A stretch of 64,000 bases of DNA from Thraustochytrium sp. TN22 (GCA_013306675.1 JABLUY010000074.1:80835-144834); one strand, 5' to 3'. Shown: positions 17,991 to 26,633, counted from the stretch's first letter. Made by a program: numbers and translations. The notes: a model not told the origin generated them from the letters alone.

Positions 17991-19742
17991 TCAGGCAAGC
18001 AGAGACGGCGAAAAGAGTTTCCATGTGCGGTCGTAGGAGGACGTCAGGATGGCGTCTGCGGCGGGGCTCCAAGCCACGCCGGTGACCATCTTGTCGTGCG
18101 CACGAAAGTCCGCCAGGGGGAGACCCTCCGGCGCGTCCCAGAGCTTGACGGACTGGTCGTACGAGGCCGTGGCCAGCACGACTCCGTGCCTCGGGTCGAA
18201 GCGCACGTCGCGCACGACCGACATGTGGCCCGGCAAGGTGTGCAGCGACGAGCCGGCGCGCAGGTCCCACACGCGCGCCGTGTTGTCGGAGGCGCCCGTG
18301 GCCGCCAGGTACCCGTTCAGGGAGAAGTCCGCGGCCAGCACCTGACCGGCATGGCCCTGCAGCGTCTTGACGGCCTTGCCGGACCGCAGGTCCCAGAGCC
18401 GCGCCACGCCGCCCAGGTCGCCCGACAGCGCCAGCGAGCCGTCGGGGTGGAAGGCAAAGGCGTACACGGCGTCGCCATGGCCGTCTTGATGCAGGAGCTG
18501 CGCCCCGGTCTCCACGTCCCAGAGTCGCCACGTCTCGTCGTAGCTCGAGGTACCCAGCAGGGTGCCCATGGGGTGCCACGCCACGCGGCTCAGTCGCTGC
18601 ACGTGGCCCTTGAGTGTCGCCACGGGCCGCAGGCTCCGCGCCAGCTCCGCCTCCTCGGCCTCATCCGCGTCCTGCGCGGCAACTTCCGCCATGTCCACAT
18701 CCACGGCCGCGTCGCCCGACGTGGCCGCGGTGCCCACGGGAACGCGCCACAACTTGGCCGAGCAGTCCGCGGAGGCGGTGGCCACGAAGAAGTGGTCCTG
18801 GCCGGCCGCGGGCGCCGGCGCGTTGCACACCGCCACGTCCACGACGCGGTCCTCGTGGTCCGCCAGCGTCCAGCAGGCCTCGAAGGACGCGCGGTCCCAA
18901 ACGCGCGCCCAGCCCCGCGCGGATCCGGTCACCATGCGCGGGACGTGCGTCGCGATGGCGCAGCACGTGAGCGGCCGGCGGTCGCCGACCTGGCTCGCCT
19001 CCACCGCAAAGTGCTTGAGACCGTCCTCAAAGTCCAGGATGGCGTCGTCCATGCGCAGCAGGGCGTCCTGCGAGGCGGCCTGCGCGCGCTCGCGCTCCAG
19101 CCGCGCGTCGGCGCGCGCCCACGAGAAGCCGCAGATTGCCTTGCGCGCGCGCGTCAACGCCACGCTTGCAGGCGTGTAAAAGGTCTCCTGCTCGGGCCGG
19201 GCCTCGTCCGCGTCGGCGCGGGCCGCGCCGAGGTCCTGGTCCGGCGCCACGCCGCCCTCGGGTAGCGCCAGGTCGCCGCGCCGCGCGGCCGCGCTGGCGC
19301 GCTCCAGGCGCTCCTGCAGGCCCTTGCGCTCGTCAGCGTCCACTTCGAGCAGCGCGAGCTCGTGGCGCAGGCGGTCGCGGCGGTCCGCCTCGCGCTCGCC
19401 GAAGAGGCAGATCGGGTGGCCCAGCTCGCGCAGCTGCGCCTTGACCTCGGCGTCGCCTGTCGGCACGGCCAGCGTGCGCGCGCGCCGCTTGGTCTCCAGC
19501 TCCAGCAGCGCCTCTGCGCGCTTCTCCTGCTCCTCCAGCGCCGCGGCGCTCAGCTCTAGCGTCTCCGCGGCCTCCGAGCTCACGTTCACGTTGCCGCTCG
19601 CCACGGCCGCGCGCAGGTCCTCCGCGTCGTCCTCCGCCGCCGCGCCATGCTCCCCGGCCTCGCCGCGCGCCGCCGCCGCCGCCTCCAGGCTGCCGAAGTG
19701 GACGCGCGCGCGCTTCGCCGGCGGCTCCTCGCCGTCCGCCAT
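17991..19742 (-). CDS. PRPF4: U4/U6 snRNP protein PRP4 (PRPF4)
   Basis: 583 residues from the ATG at 19742 (complement). Residues about 92-140 form the SFM (splicing factor motif) domain, VPTGDAEVKAQLRELGHPIC, diagnostic of PRP4. The C-terminal 340 residues are seven WD40 blades with repeated W/L-W-D endings: RVWDRASF, KLWRVP, RLWDVETG, RLWDLRSG, RVWDLRAG, KLWDAPEG and a terminal KLFSPS. PRP4 bridges PRP3 and the U4/U6 duplex in the tri-snRNP. An in-frame ATG at 19940 would add 66 residues, but these are low complexity and end just 11 bp from the transposon inverted repeat, so the inner start is preferred. Confidence 0.94.
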   Translation of the reverse strand: MADGEEPPAKRARVHFGSLEAAAAARGEAGEHGAAAEDDAEDLRAAVASGNVNVSSEAAETLELSAAALEEQEKRAEALLELETKRRARTLAVPTGDAEVKAQLRELGHPICLFGEREADRRDRLRHELALLEVDADERKGLQERLERASAAARRGDLALPEGGVAPDQDLGAARADADEARPEQETFYTPASVALTRARKAICGFSWARADARLERERAQAASQDALLRMDDAILDFEDGLKHFAVEASQVGDRRPLTCCAIATHVPRMVTGSARGWARVWDRASFEACWTLADHEDRVVDVAVCNAPAPAAGQDHFFVATASADCSAKLWRVPVGTAATSGDAAVDVDMAEVAAQDADEAEEAELARSLRPVATLKGHVQRLSRVAWHPMGTLLGTSSYDETWRLWDVETGAQLLHQDGHGDAVYAFAFHPDGSLALSGDLGGVARLWDLRSGKAVKTLQGHAGQVLAADFSLNGYLAATGASDNTARVWDLRAGSSLHTLPGHMSVVRDVRFDPRHGVVLATASYDQSVKLWDAPEGLPLADFRAHDKMVTGVAWSPAADAILTSSYDRTWKLFSPSLLA

Positions 19743-19950
19743 CGCGCCGCCGCGCCGCCGCGCCGCCGCGCTCGCGCGTTCGCTGTCTGCGCCGGCCTTG
19801 GTTGCAGACCTCGCGCTTGCGGCCGCCGTCGCCGGCGGGGCGGTGGTCGTGGCGGCCGCCGACCCGGACAAGGACCACCTCAACTTCCTTGGAGGGAAAT
19901 GGCCAGCCGCGGACTTGAGACCTGCCTCGCCAGCACGCATGTGCGAAGCT

Positions 19951-19966
19951 AATAGATGAGATGCGC
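19951..19966 (+). repeat. Left terminal inverted repeat
   Basis: AATAGATGAGATGCGC, exact reverse complement of 25320-25335. After the 16 bp the two ends diverge. Confidence 0.88.
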
Positions 19967-20050
19967 TGGGCGAAAATCCAAAAAAACGCCTCCAGCCTAC
20001 CCCCCCCCCCCGCCTGCCCGGGCGCCGGCCGAAAGTCAGGGCGGACAGAA

Positions 20051-20062
20051 GTGGCGCTTCAG
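20051..20062 (+). repeat. Left subterminal inverted repeat
   Basis: GTGGCGCTTCAG, matched in inverse orientation at 25213-25224 at almost the same distance from the element end. A candidate transposase-binding site. Confidence 0.6.
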
Positions 20063-20323
20063 CGCCTCTTGCGCCTTGCCAGAGACATAACGAAGGGCGG
20101 AGGACTCACGCGCGCGGGCTGCAGCGCACGCTGCGTGGCGGGCGCGCAGCGCGGGCAGAGGCGTGGGCGCGGGGGGGAGGGAGGTCGTGTTAGGCTCAAG
20201 CCCTGCGGTTGGCCCTGGCGCGCTCGTAGCCGGTCAGGCAAGAGACCGGAGGGAGCCCTGGACGCACGTGGTCGTTAGGTTGACGCCAAGCCGAAGACCT
20301 CGCTCAAGACACGCCTGGATGAC

Positions 20324-22549
20324 ATGGCGCGCACTCCAAGCATCTGCGTGGTGACCTCGGATGCTGGGCTCAGCCCGGACAAGGTCTTAGAGCCTGCCGG
20401 AGCACAGGCGTCGCCACCGGCGTCACGGTGCACGTGCGAGTTGGCGTGGTGCCAAGCGAAAGACGGTATCTTCCGCACGAGCCAGATCTACAGGAAACGA
20501 CGTTTTCGCGGGGTGGTCTCGAAGAACGCGGAGACGGACTCTGACAAGCAGGATCAGCGTGCGCGAGACCGAATCTTCACCAAGCTGCGGCCGAAGTCTC
20601 AAGCCGAGCTGTCGCCCAACACGAGGGCGCGATTCCGGTGGCACCACTTCCGCCCAGAGTCCTTTCGCTTCGACGAGAAGAAGGGCGACTGGGTTTTGAA
20701 GACGAGCTCGATCACTCAGGTGATAGCGATGGAGACCATGATGACACCGCCACCAACTCGCGAACCAGCCGTGTGGAACTCGAGCAGGTGGGTTCTTCAA
20801 CACGAGAGTGCCACGCCGACTTCAACGGCGGAGCGAAGACTCGCGAGTCAAGTTGCGTCTCCGGAACGCAAGGCTCTTGGGCGCCGCGCTCATTCGGCCG
20901 CTCGTGCAGCCGAAAGTGATCGGGAGCACGCGCAGCAGCAGCTGGAGAAGAAGAGAAAGGCCGAGACTGCCCTCGCGCTGCGACGAGCAACGGAGGCCGA
21001 GGCGAAGCTGTCACGCCAAGTTCACGAAGCTAGCGTCGCAGAGTCTAGAATCAGGGCAAACTCGGAGCTGACAGTGGCGGCTTCTGTATCCCGCCAGATG
21101 CTGAAATTCAAGGAGATGATGAAGGCGAGGAATGCTGCCAAGGGTTCTCAGCGTTCGGCAGAAAAGGCCACCTTCGACGCGATCGTCCTGGACCTGAAAG
21201 CCGACAAGGCAAAGCTTAAAGCCGACAAGGCAAAGCTAGAGCACGACAAGGCGAAGCTGCAGGCCGACAAGGCGAAGCTGCAGGCCGACAAGGCGAAGCT
21301 GGAGGCCGACATGGCCTTGTTTCAGTCGATGTTAGCTTGCGCCGACACCGAGAAAGAGAAGATCAGGGCGAGCACGGTTGATGCCGAGGCACGGATCAAA
21401 GCTCTGCAGACGGAACTCTCCCACTCAAAGGCGGCCAACGAAGAGAACGAGCAGGTGATCAAGATTCTCAGTGCGACTCGCACTGAGGCAGACCCTCTTC
21501 GGTGGAACGTGTTCAAGTCAACACGGCGCTTCGCCGACAAGATCAAGTTCTATACTGGGGTGTCAAGTGTCAAATGCTTCGAAAAATTGGTTTCGCTCGC
21601 TCGCGTCGCTGGTGGAGACGACGCCCTGCAGCGCCCTGCAAGCACCGCGGCCTGGAAGGCTTTCAAGGAGGGCAATAGGGACTTAAAGCCCCAGTACGTG
21701 AGCACCAGAATGACGTCCAAGTCCGCCTCAACCAGCGCGTCGTGCCGGAGTAGCGCAGCCCGCCTCGTGCTCGAAGATCGCCTTCTCATGACGCTGATGA
21801 TCCTGCGCCTGAACCTGAGCCAGGTAGTAATCGGATCGCTGTTCGGCGTGAACCAGGGCACAGTCTCGCGCAACTTCGAGTTCGGGATCCAGACGCTGTA
21901 CGAGGTCTTCAGCCATGGCTTGGAGACACCTGACTCAGAGATGCTGAAAGCGTCCTGCCCCGACAAGGTCAAGAAAAAGTTCGGGAATCACATGATCAGC
22001 TGGCTCCTCGACGCGACGGAGCTCGAGATTCAGGTCCCCGATAACCCTCTAGCGCAGAGTGCGACCTGGAGCGAGTATAAGTCGCGCAACACTGCGAAGC
22101 TGCTCTTAGGTTTGACTCCTAGCGGCTACGTTGGTTGGGCTTCCCAGGCCTACCCGGGCAGGATCTCCGATCCTGTGATCACGGAGCGCTCGGGGTTCTA
22201 CTCGGAGTGTGTGCACCCAACTCAAACCATCATGGCGGACAAGGGCTTCATGTTGCATGCGCCGCTGGCCAGCCGTGGTGCGCAGCTCTACGTTCCGCCC
22301 AAGCGATTCAAGGGTCAAAAGGTGCTGTCTCAAAGCGAGGCAAACGATACCCGCAAGATTGCCAACTTTCGCATTCACGTGGAGCGAGCAATTAACCGTG
22401 TCAAGGACTTCCATTGGCTCACGAGTAAGGTTGCACTCCACCAAGCTGACCTGATTACACCTGCCTTCAAGGTCGCTTGCTACATCACTGCACTATGCGG
22501 CCCTCCAATCACCGCACCTTCAAACACCGCATCAAGCGGAAAAAAATGA
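20324..22549 (+). CDS. THAP-like, HTH and DDE transposase (IS5/PIF-Harbinger-related)
   Basis: 741 residues from ATG 20324. N-terminal residues about 35-125 resemble a THAP C2CH finger (CTCELAWC ... FRWHHFRPESFRF), but the third ligand Cys is Arg, so the finger is degenerate or divergent. Residues about 195-390 form a long coiled coil with KADKAKL heptad-like repeats. A helix-turn-helix (LSQVVIGSLFGVNQGTVSRN) lies near residue 505. The RNase-H-like DDE domain follows: D563 (LLDATELE), D639 (IMADKGFML) and E687 (HVERAINRVK), with spacing typical of DDE_Tnp_4. All three catalytic acids are intact and there is no frameshift. Its stop is 3 bp from the stop of the convergent SWIM gene. G+C is visibly lower than in flanking housekeeping genes. 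Confidence 0.92.
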   Translation: MARTPSICVVTSDAGLSPDKVLEPAGAQASPPASRCTCELAWCQAKDGIFRTSQIYRKRRFRGVVSKNAETDSDKQDQRARDRIFTKLRPKSQAELSPNTRARFRWHHFRPESFRFDEKKGDWVLKTSSITQVIAMETMMTPPPTREPAVWNSSRWVLQHESATPTSTAERRLASQVASPERKALGRRAHSAARAAESDREHAQQQLEKKRKAETALALRRATEAEAKLSRQVHEASVAESRIRANSELTVAASVSRQMLKFKEMMKARNAAKGSQRSAEKATFDAIVLDLKADKAKLKADKAKLEHDKAKLQADKAKLQADKAKLEADMALFQSMLACADTEKEKIRASTVDAEARIKALQTELSHSKAANEENEQVIKILSATRTEADPLRWNVFKSTRRFADKIKFYTGVSSVKCFEKLVSLARVAGGDDALQRPASTAAWKAFKEGNRDLKPQYVSTRMTSKSASTSASCRSSAARLVLEDRLLMTLMILRLNLSQVVIGSLFGVNQGTVSRNFEFGIQTLYEVFSHGLETPDSEMLKASCPDKVKKKFGNHMISWLLDATELEIQVPDNPLAQSATWSEYKSRNTAKLLLGLTPSGYVGWASQAYPGRISDPVITERSGFYSECVHPTQTIMADKGFMLHAPLASRGAQLYVPPKRFKGQKVLSQSEANDTRKIANFRIHVERAINRVKDFHWLTSKVALHQADLITPAFKVACYITALCGPPITAPSNTASSGKK
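21196..21310 (+). repeat. In-frame 21-bp tandem repeats coding KADKAKL units
   Basis: Repeats of GCCGACAAGGCAAAGCT-type sequence encode about five heptad units (KADKAKL, EHDKAKL, QADKAKL, QADKAKL, EADMALF) in the transposase coiled coil. They indicate recent in-frame slippage. Confidence 0.85.
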
Positions 22550-22552
22550 TCT

Positions 22553-23755
22553 TTACCACATGTCAGGACTCTCGTCAGAGTGCTCGTCGAAGATGGGATC
22601 GAGGGCCAACTCGGTGGATTCGTCGATGGGGAGCTGGTCGAGGCCGGTTCTGCGTAGCTCCGCAGCAGCACGGTCCTTCCAGAAATTCTTGGACACGAAA
22701 CCGTTCAGCACCGGCGTAAACATTTGCGAGGCGGCAGACTCCCCACCTGGGCATGTCTCTGCGCCCGCCGCGATGCACTCAGCTAATGCTTTCACGTAGT
22801 TGCTGTTGCGGCCCCTCTCGGCGATGTCGCGCAGTGTTGCAGCATGGACCTCGGGAGGAAACGGGTTGTACTCGAGTCGGCCAAGAGTGTTCTGCCGGCA
22901 GACGGGTTCGCCGTATCGCCTTTTCTTCGCACGAGGGGTTCGCTGGGCTCGCTCGAAGATGAGGTAGGCGAGGGGGTTATTTACCAGGTCCTCGTCTGCC
23001 TCTTGCCTCGGCCGGTTCCACTCGCACCTCCTGTCGGTGGCAGGGCCGTCTTCACAATGGTCACGTTTGAGGTTTTGGACGGCCTGCAGCAGTGCGCTCA
23101 CATGCACACAGCCGCTGTCGGCACGCGCCGCGGGACACTCGCACATTTGGTCCTTGATCTTGGTGATGACCGGGGGCCGGTTGTTTGGGCGCCACTGGAC
23201 CTCGCATTTGGCGTAGACCTGATACACGCCGTTGACCATTGACCTCGGGCAGAGAAGCCTGAGCCAGCAGGTGTCAGGGAAGCGATCGCCATTGCTCGGG
23301 TAGTAGGCGCCGAATCCGCGCAGGTGTGTGCGGAAGCAGATGCGCTTGTAGCCCTTCTCAAGCACCCCGTCCTTCGTGCATACGTCCTTGAAGTGCGCTT
23401 GCAAGACCGTCTCGGAGACAACTGGCGCGCGCTCTTGCATCTCACCGATGTTCGAGATCCAGTCCTCATTCTGAATGCCCTTGAGCATCGAGCTGACCTC
23501 GGCGTTGTCGATGAGTGGGAGCTCGTGGGTTCTGCGCCCGTTATTGCGCAAGATTTGGAGAGCGCTCAGGACTTCTGGGCAGCGTAAGTTGGTGAGCGCT
23601 TTGTGCTCCTTGCGTGCCTCCTCCTCAACGCGCAGCTGCGTTCGAACATCAGCGTGGAGCTCAGCCACCTTTCTGTTGCCCGGAGACTGACCGCGAGTGC
23701 GAAGTCAGCGAGCCAGCTGCGCTTGCTTGGCCGTATCTACCTCGCTTTCAGCCAT
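22553..23755 (-). CDS. SWIM zinc-finger protein of the transposon (second accessory protein)
   Basis: The main exon is the complement of 22553-23686. No ATG opens its frame before residue SSMLKG. A 54-nt intron (23740-23687, donor GTAGAT, branch-like CTGAC, acceptor GGTCAG) would join it in phase 0 to ATGGCTGAAAGCGAG at 23755-23741, giving 382 residues. That 5' end is tentative. The SWIM finger is CECPAARADSGCVH (CxC-x8-CxH). Downstream features (CEWNRP, LIFERA, YNPFPPE) resemble what follows SWIM in the SWIM-YqaJ proteins of ISL2EU-like transposons, but no YqaJ nuclease motif is visible. The tentative ATG overlaps the stop of the FEN1-like gene. Confidence 0.65.
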
Positions 23756-25049
23756 CTTGGCCCTCGGTGAGATCGACAGTCTCAAAGCCATCCTGGGGTT
23801 GCACTTTGGTGACCCCGTCACCCACGTCGTGTTGCTTGGACGCACGGCCGTCGCACTCACACGTCCCGCGGAGGCCGTTGCACTCGCAGTCACACGTCTC
23901 GCGGAGGCCGTTGCACTCACACCTCTCGCGGAGGCAACGTAGCCCCAGCGCGATGAGGTCAACGTGATCCCTGTCAAAGCCTGTCTTGCCGACGAGCGCC
24001 GACACGTCGGTCTCGGCCAGCACGTCCAAATCCAGCGAGTCGACCTTTCCCGAGGCGAGGAAGAGCCCAACGCCAGCGAGAAGACCGCCCTTTGCCGTCT
24101 TCATCTGCAAGCAGACTTCCTCCTTCAGCGCCCGGGGCCAACCCATGTGCGCGATGAGCTTGCCGGCGAGCTTCTCGGGCTTGAGCCACTCCGTTACGTC
24201 CACCTGCTCATCAAGAAGCTTGTCGAGGACGCGGAGCGCCGTCAAAGGCCCAACGCCCCTGATGTCGTGGTAGTCAGTCTTGACGAGCAGTGCGTACGCC
24301 AAGCACACGGCAGCCGCCGCAACCTGGGGCTCGCAGTCTTTCTCATCTGCGAGCTCGTCGATGATGTGTCCAAGGTCACGTTGACACGCTTCCCCGGACT
24401 CTTCGTCCAGAGGCGCTGTAGGTCCGGCAGGCTCGAAGAGGGTTCCCATGCCGGCATGCCAGTCTCCAGAAGGTACGACGAGGAGGTTGCCTCCTTCGTG
24501 CACGAGCATGTCCGAGTCGACCGAGATGATGTATTGAATGGTCTGTTCGCGAAGCATCGCCACGAGAGTGTGGTCTGCGGCGGAAGGCGCCACCCGGGAC
24601 GCGAATCCACACTCGCGCAGCCGACGCAGGACCGCAGAGACGAGCTCTCGCGAGCCGCCGGCGTTGACCTTGGAGAGCTTCTCCAAAAGATCGGGAGGAG
24701 GCTCTTCACCCTTTGCAGCGTGCTCCTGAAGCTGACTTGCTAGGGCGTCGGCCTTGTCCTTGCGCTTCTTGCTTCTCGCCGAGTTTGTACGACACTTCAT
24801 CGGAGTTGGCGCCCCATCAAAGGCAACGATGGGCCTCGCACCCATTCTTTTGAGCTCCGTGAGCCGACTGACAAAGCTCTCCACGGTCTTGGTGAAGTTC
24901 TTCTTCGTGATGTCCTCGTGCATGACACTCACGTACATGTGGAGCCAGACAGAGGCGTCCACGCCGACGTCCTTGTCGGACAAGAGCTCGCAGAGCTTGA
25001 CCTCGCGCGACTTGGATGCCAGAAGCCGCCGAAGGCCAGTAACGCCCAT
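23748..25049 (-). CDS. FEN1/XPG-like structure-specific nuclease carried by the transposon
   Basis: 433 residues from the ATG at 25049 (complement). The start MGVTGLRRLLAS matches the MGIxGL N-terminus of FEN1/XPG/EXO1 nucleases, whose alpha-amine sits in the active site. Metal ligands are seen at D31 (GVDASVWLHM), D78 (VAFDGAPTP), D178 and D180 (SVDSDMLVHE) and D259 (VKTDY). The H3TH motif DIRGVGPLTALRVL follows. The conserved APSEAE reads APSAAD, so the first Glu ligand is Ala157 and the second is Asp159. The C-terminus has a short Cys-rich repeat (CECNGLRETCDC). No PCNA-binding box is recognised. It probably cleaves flaps or gap structures during transposition; no host role is implied. Confidence 0.85.
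   Translation of the reverse strand: MGVTGLRRLLASKSREVKLCELLSDKDVGVDASVWLHMYVSVMHEDITKKNFTKTVESFVSRLTELKRMGARPIVAFDGAPTPMKCRTNSARSKKRKDKADALASQLQEHAAKGEEPPPDLLEKLSKVNAGGSRELVSAVLRRLRECGFASRVAPSAADHTLVAMLREQTIQYIISVDSDMLVHEGGNLLVVPSGDWHAGMGTLFEPAGPTAPLDEESGEACQRDLGHIIDELADEKDCEPQVAAAAVCLAYALLVKTDYHDIRGVGPLTALRVLDKLLDEQVDVTEWLKPEKLAGKLIAHMGWPRALKEEVCLQMKTAKGGLLAGVGLFLASGKVDSLDLDVLAETDVSALVGKTGFDRDHVDLIALGLRCLRERCECNGLRETCDCECNGLRGTCECDGRASKQHDVGDGVTKVQPQDGFETVDLTEGQDG
23855..23935. repeat. Short tandem repeat coding the Cys-rich tail of the FEN1-like protein
   Basis: Three near-identical units of about 27-33 bp containing CGCGGAGGCCGTTGCACTC, coding repeated CECNGLRET/CECNGLRGT-type peptides. 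Confidence 0.8.
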
Positions 25050-25319
25050 CCTGGCTGAGAAGCAAGAGGCGCGAACGCAGGCGCGCTGCCCAGCTCTCCC
25101 GGCCCACCCCTGCCGCGCTGCCGCCTTGCTCCGCGCCTCCGCGTCAGCGTCCGCCGCGGCGACTCGAGGCTACAGTTATGTTGGCTCGCGCGTCGCTCGC
25201 GCTGCTCAGAGCCTGAAGCGCCACGCGAGAGGTGAACAAAAAAAGGAAAATGCGTTGCGGAAGCCGCAAAGGGGTAGCGGACGAGTCTCCTCGGCGCTCC
25301 CTCCTTGGCGCGGAGGGCG
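25050..25319. other. Right non-coding arm of the transposon
   Basis: 270 nt between the FEN1-like start and the right terminal repeat. It holds the subterminal inverted repeat at 25213-25224 and must also contain the promoter of the minus-strand genes. An A-run lies at 25238-25244. Confidence 0.55.
25213..25224 (-). repeat. Right subterminal inverted repeat
   Basis: CTGAAGCGCCAC, exact reverse complement of 20051-20062. Confidence 0.6.
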
Positions 25320-25335
25320 GCGCATCTCATCTATT
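25320..25335 (-). repeat. Right terminal inverted repeat
   Basis: GCGCATCTCATCTATT, exact reverse complement of 19951-19966. The TA at 25332-25333 mirrors the TA at 19953-19954. Confidence 0.88.
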
Positions 25336-25679
25336 GCGCGCGATTCATTGCTGTGCTGTGTCGGACGCGCCACAACGTCGCATCGTCACGAGGAAACGCG
25401 ACCAAATCCGGCTCTCCGAGGCCTGCCGCGGCTGCGTGCGAAAGCTGTGCCACTCGTGCAGATTTCTATCGCACGTGAGGAGCTGTACGCTGCCGCGGGC
25501 TTCTCCTCTCGACGCTTCGAGGTGACTAACCTCGCTGACCGAACGAGGGCCACAGCGAGCCGGCCGGCGAATAGCTCTGCAAGTTCGCATACGTCTACGT
25601 GGACACAGACTCTGGAAAGTCGCTCTACTACTAAGTAGAGGTAGCGGGGCAAGATCTTTGCAGCTTCGTTCAGGTATTG
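25336..25679. other. Right flank of the transposon, nothing recognised
   Basis: 344 nt of mixed composition between the element and the stop codon of the next minus-strand gene. No repeat or RNA gene was seen. A short TCTACTACTAAGTAGA palindrome lies at 25622-25637. Confidence 0.35.
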
Positions 25680-26633
25680 TCAGGTTTTGTTGGCGTTCTC
25701 TAGCCAGGAACGCTTTAGCGCCAGCTCGCGCTCGCGCAGTCTGCGGCGCAGGGCAGCCGGCAGACGGGGCTGCAGACCATGGGGGTCGAGCTCCGGGTCC
25801 CACATGCGCAGCGCGCCATGATGGTCGAACGCGAGCTTGGCTCCGTTGGCGTACTGGTGCTCCGCGCGTCCGCGGGCGCTGGACAGATTGGCGTGTAGCT
25901 TGGTGACGGCGCGCACCAGGGCCATGTTGCGCCGCAAGCGGCGTCCGGCTTGCTGCTTCTGATGCTCTCGCGCCTTGTCGGACTCAATCGCGGCCCTGGC
26001 CTCGGCCGCGGCCTCGTGCGCGGCACGCACCGCGAGCCTGCGTTGCTCCTCCTCGCGCTCAGCTTCCCGAGCCCTCACGGCCCGCGCTTCGCCAAGCTTG
26101 AGCCGCGCGGCGGCTTGAACTGAGGTCAGCGCCGTCGTCCACGACGCTTTGGCGGCCAGGACTTTGGCGTGACGCTCGGCGGCCCTCTTGCCCGCGCGGT
26201 CCTCCTGGGTCAGTTCCTGGACCAGTCTCTCGATCGCGATCCGCTCCTCCCACTCGTCCCACTCGTGCTCTTGCTGTGTGTCGCCCGGCGCAACCCCCTC
26301 GTCGCTTGCTGGCGTGGCGCTCGTTGGCATACTCTCGTCGCCTGCGTTGGTCTCGCCATGCGTGCTTGCGCCGCTTACCGCCATGGGATCTGGCATGCTC
26401 TCGTCACCGACATGCATTTCTGGCATGCTCTCATCTCCCGTCAACCCGTGCAACACCGCCTCGCTCTCCGTCTCCCGCTCAGGTTTGGGCAGCAGCGACT
26501 TGTCGCACGCCTTGCCCAAGTCCAGCGGCCTGAATATCGCCTTTTCCCTCCTGCTGCCCGTGCTCGACGGCCTCTTGAGCCTCCTGGCCGCGTGCACGCC
26601 GGCACCTGCCGGCACCACCGCGCTCCGCGTCAT
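25680..26633 (-). CDS. Coiled-coil protein with GDESMP repeats, unknown function
   Basis: 317 residues from the ATG at 26633 (complement). Residues about 65-105 carry three copies of GDESMP in an acidic, Ser/Thr/Pro-rich region. From about 120 to 240 the sequence is a long Ala/Arg/Glu helix (EAEREEEQRRLAVRAAHEAA), a strong coiled-coil pattern. The basic C-terminus (LRRRLRERELALKRSW) could bind nucleic acid. No family was recognised. It starts outside the transposon inverted repeat, so it is probably a host gene, though low-complexity composition leaves room for doubt. Plus-strand frames over the same interval lack such structure. Confidence 0.5.
   Translation of the reverse strand: MTRSAVVPAGAGVHAARRLKRPSSTGSRREKAIFRPLDLGKACDKSLLPKPERETESEAVLHGLTGDESMPEMHVGDESMPDPMAVSGASTHGETNAGDESMPTSATPASDEGVAPGDTQQEHEWDEWEERIAIERLVQELTQEDRAGKRAAERHAKVLAAKASWTTALTSVQAAARLKLGEARAVRAREAEREEEQRRLAVRAAHEAAAEARAAIESDKAREHQKQQAGRRLRRNMALVRAVTKLHANLSSARGRAEHQYANGAKLAFDHHGALRMWDPELDPHGLQPRLPAALRRRLRERELALKRSWLENANKT

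Larger units (their letters stand above)
19951..25335. mobile_element. DNA transposon, IS5/PIF-related (ISL2EU-like), three genes, 16-bp terminal inverted repeats
   Basis: Bounded by perfect 16-bp inverted repeats AATAGATGAGATGCGC at 19951-19966 and its complement at 25320-25335. If the true ends are GATGAGATGCGC (19955 and 25331), each side is flanked by TA (19953-19954 and 25332-25333), giving a 2-bp TA target duplication. A second, subterminal 12-bp inverted pair (GTGGCGCTTCAG at 20051-20062 and 25213-25224) lies 100 and 111 bp inside the ends. It encodes a THAP-like/DDE transposase, a SWIM-finger protein and a FEN1/XPG-like nuclease. The transposase catalytic triad is intact, so it may be autonomous. 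The element sits about 210 bp upstream of the PRP4 start. Confidence 0.88.

Noticed and set aside
23687-25049. Fusion of the FEN1-like and SWIM frames into one protein
   Set aside because: The nuclease frame ends in TGA at 23748 and I see no good donor before it; two adjacent genes are simpler.
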